Shown here: in pieces, positions 1 through 6,910 of the stretch
How the letters are laid out: every line of letters starts with the position of its first letter
Position numbering within the stretch: position 1 is the first letter of the stretch
Assembly: GCA_051650265.1 (NCBI GenBank)
Contig: JBOFIR010000068.1
Span: 1-8,323, forward strand
DNA from: JBOFEH01 sp051650265
GTDB lineage: Bacteria > Bacillota > Clostridia > Lachnospirales > Cellulosilyticaceae
Direction of reading: 5' to 3'
Length of the DNA stretch: 8,323 nt
The notes under the pieces: model-generated
Seen by the model: the letters and a program-made list of their open reading frames with translations, nothing else
Database searches by the model: none
Told to the model about the DNA's origin: nothing
Made by a program: the position numbers and the translations under genes

Positions 1-1416
1 GAGAAGGCACGCACAGAGGCTATGGATGGGGTGGAGCCGATCTATGTACTTCAAGGGGAAAAGATTATTGGTCAAGGGAGTCGTGTGACTGAAGAGTCCT
101 ATCTGCTCTTGCAGAAGGTGGGCTATTTAGATACGGATACTTCAGATAAATACACACAGTATTTAGGATTGGGTATGTTGGTGATACTAGCAGTGCTTTT
201 CTTCATCAGATCAGTACGACTAGGCACAGCGATGAAGGACTTTGAGTTCAAGCAAAACTGCTTGTTGTTTTTACTTTATAGCTTATCTGTAGGACTCATT
301 GTCGTAACTGCCAATATTTCGTTCATTTATTTACCGCTTGCAATTGCGCCTATGATTCTTGCACTACTTATTAGGAAAGATCTTGCATTTGTATTCCAAG
401 TAATCTTATTGATCTTAGCGGCGCTCATTCATAAAGGAGACATCGTCTTCATCTTGTATCTTCTTTTGACTGGGACATTTAGTATATTAGTTATTTCACA
501 TATGCAACAGCGGAAGCAGATGGTTAAGAGTGCTGTCTTGGTAGGTGGCACATATAGTGTGATTTATATGGGGCTCAAGCTACTTGTAGGCGTCTCTTTG
601 AGTACAAGACTCTTAGGTGAGACGTTACAAGCAGGACTTGTAGGGGTACTGTGTGTGGTTGTAGTTGTCGGGAGTTTGCCGCTGCTTGAGGCAGGATTTG
701 GATTTATTACACCACTTCAGCTTTTGGAGTTGACCAATCCCAACCAACCTGTTCTAAAGCGTTTGCTTCTTGAAGCAACAGGTACGTATTATCATAGTCT
801 GCTTGTTGCGAATCTCGCAGAGTCGGCAGCAGATGCAATTGGTGCTAATGCACTGATGGCCCGTGTTGGTGGGTATTATCATGATATTGGGAAGCTTGGG
901 TGTGTCAACTATTTTAAAGAAAATCAGGTCAGAGAGAACCCCCATGATTATATGGAGCCATTGCAGAGTGCACATATTATTCGGTCGCATGTGACGTTTG
1001 GCATTGAGATTGCCAATGAATATAAGTTACCAACGTGTATCAAAGACATGATCTTACAACATCATGGTAAGAGCAAGATGCAGTATTTCTATATCAAGGC
1101 AAAAGAAAAAGATGAAGAGATTGTAGAAGAGGAGTTTACATATCCAGGGCCCAAACCACAAAGCAAAGAAGCGGCGCTCATTATGCTAGCAGATGTGGTA
1201 GAAGCAACGGTTCGGTCAATGCAGCATAAGATTGGTACGGATTTGACAGTTGAGGATATAGTACGTAAAATGGTTAAGCAGAAACTAGACGAAGGCGAAC
1301 TTGATGAGTGTCCACTTTATATTTCAGATATTGAAAGGATTATTAATTCTTTCACCAGAATGCTGAGAGGGATGTATCATGAGCGCATCGAATATCCGGA
1401 AGGAAAGGCAAAATAA
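1..1416 (+). CDS. pgpH: Cyclic-di-AMP phosphodiesterase, 7TM-HD family (PgpH/YqfF), 5'-truncated by window edge
   Basis: Membrane-bound HD-domain hydrolase; characterised family members cleave the second messenger c-di-AMP to pApA. The frame is open from base 1, so the ATG at 22 is internal and the true start lies upstream; 471 residues are visible against roughly 700 in the family. The visible part begins in the end of the extracellular 7TMR-HDED domain (motif GEKIIGQGSRVTEE). About seven hydrophobic segments follow (near residues 54-71, 86-108, 109-124, 128-144, 146-166, 176-197 and 209-234, counting from base 1). The cytoplasmic HD domain comes last, with candidate metal ligands H265 (YYHS), H294-D295 (YYHDIGK), H325 and/or H330, H354-H355 (QHHG) and D398 (LADVVEAT). 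The catalytic set looks intact. The stop codon is one base from the ybeY start, so the two are probably co-transcribed and translationally coupled. Family assignment is firm; the substrate is inferred from homologues. Confidence 0.95.
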   Translation, partial: EKARTEAMDGVEPIYVLQGEKIIGQGSRVTEESYLLLQKVGYLDTDTSDKYTQYLGLGMLVILAVLFFIRSVRLGTAMKDFEFKQNCLLFLLYSLSVGLIVVTANISFIYLPLAIAPMILALLIRKDLAFVFQVILLILAALIHKGDIVFILYLLLTGTFSILVISHMQQRKQMVKSAVLVGGTYSVIYMGLKLLVGVSLSTRLLGETLQAGLVGVLCVVVVVGSLPLLEAGFGFITPLQLLELTNPNQPVLKRLLLEATGTYYHSLLVANLAESAADAIGANALMARVGGYYHDIGKLGCVNYFKENQVRENPHDYMEPLQSAHIIRSHVTFGIEIANEYKLPTCIKDMILQHHGKSKMQYFYIKAKEKDEEIVEEEFTYPGPKPQSKEAALIMLADVVEATVRSMQHKIGTDLTVEDIVRKMVKQKLDEGELDECPLYISDIERIINSFTRMLRGMYHERIEYPEGKAK

Positions 1417-1417
1417 T

Positions 1418-1918
1418 ATGAAGATCTACTTAGAAGATGAAATTGGATTTTTTGAGCAACATAATACCATGTGGCTACAGGCGCAAAAAGTGATGGAAGC
1501 CTGCCTGGATGAGGAAAATGTACCTTATGAAGTGGAAGTGAGTGTAACGGTTGTTGACCGTAATGAGATCCATCAAATCAACCTAGAGCATCGCGCAATT
1601 GATAGGGCCACAGACGTCTTATCGTTTCCGCAAATTGACCCTGAGTCAAATGGTGTGATATTATGGGACCATATCGACCACACTATGGTTATGAATTTGG
1701 ATACAGAGTGTTTGATTCTAGGTGATATTGTTTTGTGCGCTGATATTGCAAAAGAGCAGGCGGAGGCGTACGGCCACTCCTTGGAAAGGGAAGTATGTTT
1801 CTTGGTTGCGCATAGCATGTTTCATCTTTTGGGTTACGATCATATGAATGACACAGATGAAAAGCAGATGTTTGCTAAACAAGAAAAAGTATTATCAGAA
1901 CTCGGTATCGTAAGATAG
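1418..1918 (+). CDS. ybeY: Endoribonuclease YbeY (rRNA maturation factor)
   Basis: Single-domain metal-dependent endoribonuclease of the UPF0054 family, involved in 16S rRNA 3'-end maturation and 70S ribosome quality control in the cytoplasm. The 166-residue product carries the zinc-binding pattern H132-x3-H136-x5-H142 (HSMFHLLGYDH) and the conserved stretch RATDVLSFP at 63-71; R59 sits at the same number as the functionally important Arg of E. coli YbeY. The family motif usually reads HGxLHLxGYDH; here the Gly after the first His is Ser133, outside the metal ligands. I chose the ATG at 1418 over the in-frame ATG at 1379 because a purine-rich site (AGGAAAGG, 1401-1408) lies 9 nt upstream and the upstream start would add a charged, non-family extension overlapping pgpH by 38 nt. 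It sits between pgpH and cdd, where Bacillus has an additional dgkA after ybeY. Confidence 0.95.
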   Translation: MKIYLEDEIGFFEQHNTMWLQAQKVMEACLDEENVPYEVEVSVTVVDRNEIHQINLEHRAIDRATDVLSFPQIDPESNGVILWDHIDHTMVMNLDTECLILGDIVLCADIAKEQAEAYGHSLEREVCFLVAHSMFHLLGYDHMNDTDEKQMFAKQEKVLSELGIVR

Positions 1919-1928
1919 GAGTGTAGAG

Positions 1929-2339
1929 ATGACATACGAAGAATTAATTAAAAAGGCGCATGAAGCTAAAGAACTTGCTTATGTACCTTATTCAAAGTTT
2001 AAAGTAGGAGCAGCGCTTCTTACAGAATCAGGAAAAGTTTATACAGGATGTAATATTGAAAATGCATCTTATGGCGCAACCAATTGTGCAGAGCGTACAG
2101 CCATCTATAAGGCTGTATCAGAAGGTGAGACAAAGATTAAAGCAATTGCCATTGTAAGCAGTGGCAATGACGTGACCTATCCTTGTGGGATCTGTAGACA
2201 AGTGATCTCAGAATTTATGAAGGATGGGGATCTCATATTTGAAGACAACAAGGGTGAGCTGCATGTCATCTCACTCAAAGATATATTCCCTTATTCATTT
2301 ACACAAGAAGACTTAGAGACATTAGGAGGCAACAAATGA
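1929..2339 (+). CDS. cdd: Cytidine deaminase
   Basis: Zinc hydrolase of pyrimidine salvage that converts cytidine and deoxycytidine to uridine and deoxyuridine in the cytoplasm. At 136 residues it has the length of the small homotetrameric Bacillus-type enzyme. The family signature is complete: substrate-binding CNIENASYG (41-49), C53-A-E55 with the catalytic glutamate, and P85-C86-G-I-C89-R-Q. Zn is therefore expected on C53, C86 and C89, as in the B. subtilis enzyme. The ATG has a good Shine-Dalgarno (AGGAGTG, 1917-1923) that overlaps the ybeY stop, with 10 nt between the genes. The 3' end overlaps era by four bases (ATGA). Co-transcription with era is common in Bacillota. Nothing looks damaged. 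Confidence 0.97.
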   Translation: MTYEELIKKAHEAKELAYVPYSKFKVGAALLTESGKVYTGCNIENASYGATNCAERTAIYKAVSEGETKIKAIAIVSSGNDVTYPCGICRQVISEFMKDGDLIFEDNKGELHVISLKDIFPYSFTQEDLETLGGNK

Positions 2340-3247
2340 ACAAAGCATTTAAATCAGGATTTATCTCTATTATAGGAAGACCAAACGTAGGGAAATCCAC
2401 TCTGATGAATAGATTGATTGGCGAAAAGATTGCAATCATGTCAAACAAACCTCAAACTACAAGACACCGTGTACAATCTATTCTTACAACAGATGCGTTC
2501 CAGGCAATCTTTATTGATACACCGGGGATTCATACACCAAAGAACAAACTTGGTGAATATATGGTGAAAGCAGCGCACACTACACTCAATGAAGTGGATG
2601 TGATTCTTTTCCTAGTTGAGGTAGAAGATCATATCGGTAAACTTGATAGTGAGATTATTGAAAAGCTAAAAGGTGTTCAAACACCAGTATTTTTATGTAT
2701 TAATAAAATCGATAGTGTGTCAAAAGAAAAAGTAATTAAAGTTATTGATATGTATAAAGAGAAGATGCCATTTGCAGAGATTATCCCAATCTCAGCATAC
2801 GAAGGGCAAAACGTAGAGACACTCTTAAAGTGTATTGAGAACTATCTTCCAGAAGGACCACAGTTTTTCCCATCAGATATGATTACTGATCAACCAGAAA
2901 GACAAATTGTTGCAGAGCTCATTCGTGAGAAAGCACTTCACCTTCTAGACAAAGAGATCCCTCATGGTATTGCAGTAGAGATCGATACGATGAAGCGCCG
3001 TGAGAATAGTAATATCGTAGACATTGAAGCAACAATCGTTTGTGAGAGAGACTCACATAAGCGTATCATCATTGGTAAGCAAGGTGCTATGATCAAGGAT
3101 ATCGGTACAAAGTCTCGCCGCGATATGGAACGTCTTCTTGGATCAAAAATCTACCTGACACTTTGGGTAAAGATCAAGAAAAACTGGAGAGATAGTGATT
3201 TCTTGTTGAAAAACTATGGCTTTAATAATAGAAATACTTTTGAATAA
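2336..3247 (+). CDS. era: GTPase Era (16S rRNA-binding ribosome assembly factor)
   Basis: Essential Ras-like GTPase that binds the 3' end of 16S rRNA during 30S subunit assembly and links ribosome maturation to growth. The 303-residue product shows all G motifs: G1 GRPNVGKST (14-22), a QTTRHRV switch I (G2), DTPG (G3), NKID (G4) and SAYEG (G5). A C-terminal KH RNA-binding domain follows with IIIGKQGAMIKDIG and the typical tail KIKKNWRDSD. Length is normal (about 300). The start ATG has a perfect AGGAGG (2324-2329) inside the end of cdd, 6 nt upstream, and the ATGA overlap with the cdd stop implies translational coupling. YbeY and Era both act on 16S rRNA 3'-end maturation, so their shared operon makes functional sense. 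After the stop comes a 96-nt gap, the largest inside this operon. Confidence 0.98.
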   Translation: MNKAFKSGFISIIGRPNVGKSTLMNRLIGEKIAIMSNKPQTTRHRVQSILTTDAFQAIFIDTPGIHTPKNKLGEYMVKAAHTTLNEVDVILFLVEVEDHIGKLDSEIIEKLKGVQTPVFLCINKIDSVSKEKVIKVIDMYKEKMPFAEIIPISAYEGQNVETLLKCIENYLPEGPQFFPSDMITDQPERQIVAELIREKALHLLDKEIPHGIAVEIDTMKRRENSNIVDIEATIVCERDSHKRIIIGKQGAMIKDIGTKSRRDMERLLGSKIYLTLWVKIKKNWRDSDFLLKNYGFNNRNTFE

Positions 3248-3290
3248 GATGTCAAGGCTTTGCGAGTTGGAAGTATTTAAGTAGCATAGT

Positions 3291-3320
3291 TTGATCGAAG
3301 TTGTACACCCTAATTATAGA
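3291..3320 (+). promoter_or_regulatory. Weak candidate promoter in the era-yqzL gap
   Basis: The 96-nt gap 3248-3343 contains TTGATC (3291-3296) and TATAGA (3315-3320) 18 nt apart, each matching four of six sigma-A consensus bases. If used, transcription would start about 4-8 nt before the AGGGGG ribosome binding site of yqzL (3331-3336), giving a very short leader. An alternative pair, TTGTAC (3301-3306) and TAGTAT (3325-3330), is weaker. No terminator was seen after era, so readthrough is the default and any promoter would be internal. AT-rich gaps produce such matches easily. Confidence 0.25.
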
Positions 3321-3343
3321 TAGCTAGTATAGGGGGTATTCAT

Positions 3344-3490
3344 ATGATTCATAATTTTTGGAATTGCTTCGAGACAACAGGAGATATTCAAACTTATTTA
3401 TCTTTTAAAGAATACGAAAGGACCCGTAATGCAGCTTTGATGACAACTCGCTTAGGTGATATGGGTACAGGTGAAAACGAACTTACATGA
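3344..3490 (+). CDS. yqzL: YqzL-family small protein, function unknown
   Basis: A 48-codon gene between era and recO, the position where Bacillus carries yqzL. The product begins MIHNFWNCFETTGDIQTYLS. Its aromatic N-terminus, the T-G-(D/N)-I pattern and the T-Y-L-x-F-K-E block (residues 17-23) match my recollection of the short YqzL-like family; its remaining tail (about 25 residues) is polar and unrecognised. There is no signal peptide, membrane segment or Cys pair, so a soluble cytoplasmic protein is likely. The ATG has a clear ribosome binding site (AGGGGG, 3331-3336) 7 nt upstream, and the stop overlaps the recO start (ATGA), so translation of recO is probably coupled to it. The molecular role is unknown; linkage to era and recO is the only clue. 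The main evidence that it is a real gene is position, ribosome binding site, overlap and resemblance. Confidence 0.8.
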   Translation: MIHNFWNCFETTGDIQTYLSFKEYERTRNAALMTTRLGDMGTGENELT

Positions 3491-4236
3491 TTTTGAATGT
3501 AACAGGTCTGATCATTAAAGAGTATGTCATAGGAGAGAGTGATAAATACATCACTCTCTTTACTAAAGAACTGGGCAAAATTCAGCTAGGTGCACCCAGA
3601 GCCAAGAAGTATGATAAAGGTTTGGCTTCTGGGACACAACTTTTTGTTTACGGGCAATTTGTGGTAGCCTCATACAAAGATACATACAAGTTGATAAGCG
3701 TAGAGATCCTCCATATGTTTCATCATTTGAGGGAGGATTTGATGACCTTAAGCTATGCCACCTACTTTGTTGAATTTATCAGTGAGGTTGCAGAAGAAGG
3801 TATGGGTAATGAACAATTGTTAGCACTCACTTTGCGTGGACTGCACACACTTAAACCTGATAAGAACCTAGTTCTTATCAGGCGTATCTTTGAATTTAGA
3901 GCACTTTGTATCTTGGGCTTTATGCCAGAGTTATATCGCTGCGTAGGATGTGGAAAAGTGCTAGAAGATGAAACAAAGCCATGGCCTTTTGTAGTAAGCG
4001 AAGGCGGTATGATATGCCCTGCGTGTGGGCATGTACCACTTGCTTATCATATGGATGCAACTACATTGTATACACTTAAGTATATTGCCTATGTTCAAAT
4101 CAAAGATGTCTACAAATTCGTCCTTGAGGATCAGATCTTAAAAGAACTAGGTGATTTATGTGACTTATGTGTCACTTATTATATTGACAAGAAGTTCAAG
4201 ACATTAGATTTTATTCAAAGCATAGAAAATGTATAA
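3487..4236 (+). CDS. recO: DNA repair protein RecO
   Basis: Recombination mediator that, with RecR (and RecF), loads RecA onto SSB-coated single-stranded DNA and anneals complementary strands. The 249-residue protein has the expected N-terminal OB fold (conserved GESDKYITLFT at 16-26, then GKIQLGAPRAKK), a helical middle and a zinc finger formed by C152-x2-C155 and C177-x2-C180. Some RecO proteins, such as E. coli's, lack these cysteines; Bacillota versions typically keep them. The start overlaps the yqzL stop (ATGA). Its own ribosome binding site is poor (AGGTGA at 3469-3474, 12 nt away), which suggests reliance on coupling to yqzL translation. Two strong inverted repeats lie inside the gene, and an intrinsic terminator overlaps its last codons and stop, making it the last gene of the era operon. 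Confidence 0.95.
   Translation: MILNVTGLIIKEYVIGESDKYITLFTKELGKIQLGAPRAKKYDKGLASGTQLFVYGQFVVASYKDTYKLISVEILHMFHHLREDLMTLSYATYFVEFISEVAEEGMGNEQLLALTLRGLHTLKPDKNLVLIRRIFEFRALCILGFMPELYRCVGCGKVLEDETKPWPFVVSEGGMICPACGHVPLAYHMDATTLYTLKYIAYVQIKDVYKFVLEDQILKELGDLCDLCVTYYIDKKFKTLDFIQSIENV
3534..3559 (+). repeat. Inverted repeat (10-bp perfect stem, 6-nt loop) inside recO
   Basis: Arms AGAGAGTGAT (3534-3543) and ATCACTCTCT (3550-3559) are perfectly complementary around the loop AAATAC. Two further G-U pairs (3532-3533 with 3560-3561) could extend the RNA stem to 12. It covers codons 16-25 of recO, which encode the conserved GESDKY motif and the residues after it, so protein constraint may explain part of it. 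It is about 45 nt after the recO start and has no following T-run, so it is not an intrinsic terminator. A role is not known. Confidence 0.6.
3856..3882 (+). repeat. Inverted repeat (12-bp perfect stem, 3-nt loop) inside recO
   Basis: CCTGATAAGAAC (3856-3867) and GTTCTTATCAGG (3871-3882) are perfectly complementary around CTA. It falls in codons 124-132 of recO (PDKNLVLIR), a helical region not known to be strongly conserved. The sequence after it is GCGTATCTTTG, with no U-tract, so it is not a canonical terminator. As RNA it would fold very stably; as DNA it could form a cruciform or a protein-binding palindrome. Function unknown. Confidence 0.65.
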
Positions 4237-4255
4237 TTTCTATGCTTTATTTTTT
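4217..4255 (+). terminator. Rho-independent terminator overlapping the recO stop
   Basis: A perfect 12-bp stem, AAAGCATAGAAA (4217-4228) with TTTCTATGCTTT (4237-4248), surrounds an 8-nt loop and is followed by A and six Ts (4250-4255). The recO stop codon TAA (4234-4236) sits in the loop, so the last recO codons form the 5' arm. The stem is AU-rich but long. On the opposite strand there is no comparable T-run, so it acts on + strand transcription and separates the era operon from polA. Confidence 0.85.
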
Positions 4256-4278
4256 GCCTAAAAAACTTATGAAGTTTG

Positions 4279-4287
4279 TGCTATAAT
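4279..4287 (+). promoter_or_regulatory. Extended -10 promoter for polA
   Basis: TGC followed by a consensus TATAAT (4282-4287) makes an extended -10 element. The -35 region at 17-nt spacing (4259-4264, TAAAAA) is poor, which extended -10 promoters tolerate. Transcription would start near 4294, leaving a leader of about 50 nt before the polA ATG. It lies directly after the recO terminator, where a new promoter is expected. Confidence 0.7.
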
Positions 4288-4343
4288 GAAAAGGAAGATT
4301 TTAGGGCATTCTAAGTAAGGATTACTGAAGATAGAGGTGGATT

Positions 4344-6899
4344 ATGACAAAAAGAATATTATTATTAGACGGACTCAGTATCGCCAATCGTGCTTTTTAT
4401 GGGATACCGCTCCTTTCAAACAAAAATGGAACGTATACCAATGCTGTTTATGGTTTTTTAAATATTATGCTCAGCATGATTGAAAAAGAGAAGCCTGATT
4501 TATTAGGGGTTGCATTTGATGTGAGTGCACCTACCTTTAGACATACACAATTTGAAAGTTACAAAGGCACACGAAAAGGGATGCCAGAGGAACTTCGTGG
4601 ACAAATTCCTGTACTTAAACAAGTGCTTGATCTGATGGGGATTCATCGCGTTGAACAAGCAGGTTATGAGGCAGATGACTTATTAGGAACATTGGCAAAA
4701 AAGGCCGAAGCAGCTGGCCATCGCGTTGTGGTTGTATCTGGAGACCGTGACTTACTCCAGATTACATCAGAGCAAATCGAACTTAAGATTCCTAAGACTA
4801 AGATGGGTGGGACGGAGATCGAAAGTTATTTTGCCAAAGATGTGACAGAAAAGTATGAAGTAACGCCGCTTGCATTTATTGATGTAAAGGGACTAATGGG
4901 TGATACATCGGATAATATTCCAGGTGTACCTGGCGTTGGGGAAAAGACTGCGATCAAACTCATCAAAGAGTACGGTAGTATGGAGAACCTTTATGAGCAC
5001 TTAGATGAAGTCAAACAAAAGAAACTCAATGAAAATCTAACAACTTATAGAGAACAAGCTTTTACAAGTAAGATGCTTGCTACAATCGTATGTGATGTGG
5101 ATATGGGAGAGATTGCATGGGGTGATTTTGACTATACATTGGTTCCAAGTCAAGAGGCACTTGCTATGTTCAAAGAACTTGAACTTAAAAAGTTGATTGC
5201 GAAGCTTCCAGCAGCAGAGGTTGTACAGAGTGAGGGTGTGGCTTGTGACAACTTAGATGGGGAAGCGCTACGCACATTTGTGGCAGAACACAAACAAAAG
5301 TGGATGGGACTCACTTATCTAGAAGAGGGAGAAGCACTTTCTCTTAGAATCTCGGATGGCGAGCAGATGGGTGTGGTATGTGTAGCAGATCATATAGAAA
5401 CAGTCACAGAGGTACTAGCAGATGAGCAGACAAATTGGGTAATCAATGATAGCAAAAAGCTTAGACATGTTTTAGGAAAGAAGGGCATAAGTATACAGGG
5501 TGATGTATTTGATGTTTATATTGCAGCATACCTACTCAGCCCAACAGATGCAACGTATACTTTTGCAGACTTGATGGATAATTATCTTGATCATGTAAGT
5601 GGACAGGCTGACCATGAAGAGGCGCTTTATTTGGTGAAGCTTCATGAGGTAATGAAAGAGAAGTTAGAAGCATTTGAAATGTTAGCACTTTTTGAAGAAA
5701 TAGAGATGCCACTTGTAGAGGTGCTCTATGAGATGGAACATGATGGTATCAAGGTAGACAAGACTGCACTTGAAATTTATGGAAAAGAACTTGAACAAAT
5801 GATTGCCTCAGTAGAGCAAGAAGTTTATGCAACCTGTGAAGAGACATTTAATATCAACTCACCGAAGCAGCTTGGGGTTATTCTTTTTGAAAAAATGGGG
5901 ATTCCACCAATTAAGAAGACAAAGACGGGTTATTCTACGGCAGCAGAGGTGCTAGAGAAATTAAAGGATGAGTACCCTGTGGTGGAGAAGATCCTTGAGT
6001 ATAGACAGTATGTCAAACTTAAGTCTACTTATGTAGATGGTTTGTTGACACTTCTGACAGAAGAACATAAGATTCATTCCACGTTCAACCAGACGGTTAC
6101 AGCGACAGGTCGTATTAGTTCAACTGAACCAAATTTACAAAATATACCGATTAGGATGCCACTAGGACGTCAGATTCGTAAAGTATTTGTACCCTCTTCA
6201 GATGAGTATATTTTCTTAGATGCTGACTATTCTCAGATCGAGCTTCGTGTGCTTGCGGCGATTGCAGAAGATGAGAAGTTGATTCATGCATTTACAAATG
6301 ATTTGGATATTCATACGCTTACAGCATCAGAAGTATTTCATACACCATTTGATGAGGTGACACCACTTCAGCGTAGCAATGCAAAGGCGGTGAACTTTGG
6401 AATTGTCTACGGAATTAGTGCATTTGCACTTGCAGATGATCTAAAGATTTCGCAGAAAGAAGCAGACGCGTATATCAATGGATACTTTGAAAAATATCCT
6501 GCGATCAAGCGTTATTTGGATCAAGTGATTGGTTTTGCCAAGATGCATGGCTATGTGGAAACGATCTTCCATAGACGTCGTGAGATCCCAGAGATGGCAG
6601 CAAAGAACTTCAATATGCGTGAGTTTGGTAAGCGAGTAGCTATGAATACGCCAATACAAGGGGCAGCAGCCGATATTATCAAAATAGCAATGATTCGTGT
6701 ATCGCAAGCACTTAAGAAGAACAAACTAAAATCTAAACTTATTTTAACTGTACATGATGAGCTTTTACTTGAAGTCTATAAGCCAGAATTAGAGCAAGTA
6801 GCAGTGCTCTTGAAATATGAAATGGAACATGCAGTGACACTGGCAGTACCACTAAGCGTAGATGTTCATAGTGGTACAAATTGGCTCGAAGCAAAATAA
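4344..6899 (+). CDS. polA: DNA polymerase I (family A; proofreading domain apparently inactive)
   Basis: Repair and Okazaki-fragment polymerase; 851 residues in three domains. The N-terminal 5'-nuclease (about 1-290) keeps its acidic metal ligands: D9, D59, E109-A-D111-D112, D134, D136, D187 and D190, plus a helix-hairpin-helix (193-203). The middle 3'-5' exonuclease-like domain (about 297-450) has lost the catalytic acids: no DxE where exo I should be (GLTYLEEGE, near 322) and Leu373 where exo II has Asp (NDSKKL). The polymerase domain is intact: TATGRISSTEPNLQNIPIR, motif A with catalytic D628 (ADYSQIELR), motif B R677, K681, F685, Y689, and motif C H804-D805-E806. The spacing D628 to D805 equals the E. 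coli D705-D882 spacing. F685 corresponds to E. coli F762, favouring normal dNTPs over dideoxy analogues. The ATG has AGAGGTGG (4333-4340) upstream. Loss of proofreading is usual in Bacillota PolI. Confidence 0.97.
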   Translation: MTKRILLLDGLSIANRAFYGIPLLSNKNGTYTNAVYGFLNIMLSMIEKEKPDLLGVAFDVSAPTFRHTQFESYKGTRKGMPEELRGQIPVLKQVLDLMGIHRVEQAGYEADDLLGTLAKKAEAAGHRVVVVSGDRDLLQITSEQIELKIPKTKMGGTEIESYFAKDVTEKYEVTPLAFIDVKGLMGDTSDNIPGVPGVGEKTAIKLIKEYGSMENLYEHLDEVKQKKLNENLTTYREQAFTSKMLATIVCDVDMGEIAWGDFDYTLVPSQEALAMFKELELKKLIAKLPAAEVVQSEGVACDNLDGEALRTFVAEHKQKWMGLTYLEEGEALSLRISDGEQMGVVCVADHIETVTEVLADEQTNWVINDSKKLRHVLGKKGISIQGDVFDVYIAAYLLSPTDATYTFADLMDNYLDHVSGQADHEEALYLVKLHEVMKEKLEAFEMLALFEEIEMPLVEVLYEMEHDGIKVDKTALEIYGKELEQMIASVEQEVYATCEETFNINSPKQLGVILFEKMGIPPIKKTKTGYSTAAEVLEKLKDEYPVVEKILEYRQYVKLKSTYVDGLLTLLTEEHKIHSTFNQTVTATGRISSTEPNLQNIPIRMPLGRQIRKVFVPSSDEYIFLDADYSQIELRVLAAIAEDEKLIHAFTNDLDIHTLTASEVFHTPFDEVTPLQRSNAKAVNFGIVYGISAFALADDLKISQKEADAYINGYFEKYPAIKRYLDQVIGFAKMHGYVETIFHRRREIPEMAAKNFNMREFGKRVAMNTPIQGAAADIIKIAMIRVSQALKKNKLKSKLILTVHDELLLEVYKPELEQVAVLLKYEMEHAVTLAVPLSVDVHSGTNWLEAK

Positions 6900-6903
6900 G
6901 GAG
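6897..6903 (+). promoter_or_regulatory. Ribosome binding site fixing the coaE start
   Basis: TAAGGAG, whose first three bases are the polA stop codon, lies 7 nt before the ATG at 6911. It decides for that ATG over an in-frame ATG at 6881, which lies inside polA and has no comparable site. Confidence 0.8.
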
Positions 6904-6910
6904 AAGTCGT

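Noticed and set aside
22..24. ATG at 22 as the start of the first gene
   Set aside because: The reading frame is open to base 1 and residues before it fit the family, so the gene begins upstream of the window.
3232..3278. Inverted repeat AAATACTT / AAGTATTT flanking the era stop, as a terminator
   Set aside because: Only 8 AU-rich pairs plus two G-U pairs, a 27-nt loop and no following T-run; not a convincing terminator.
4152..4176. Small inverted repeat GTGAC-TTATGT-GTCAC near the recO end
   Set aside because: Only five base pairs; expected often by chance.
4285..4319. A tiny leader ORF (ten codons) starting inside the polA -10 box
   Set aside because: Its ATG overlaps TATAAT, upstream of the expected transcription start, so it would not be on the polA mRNA; there is no ribosome binding site.
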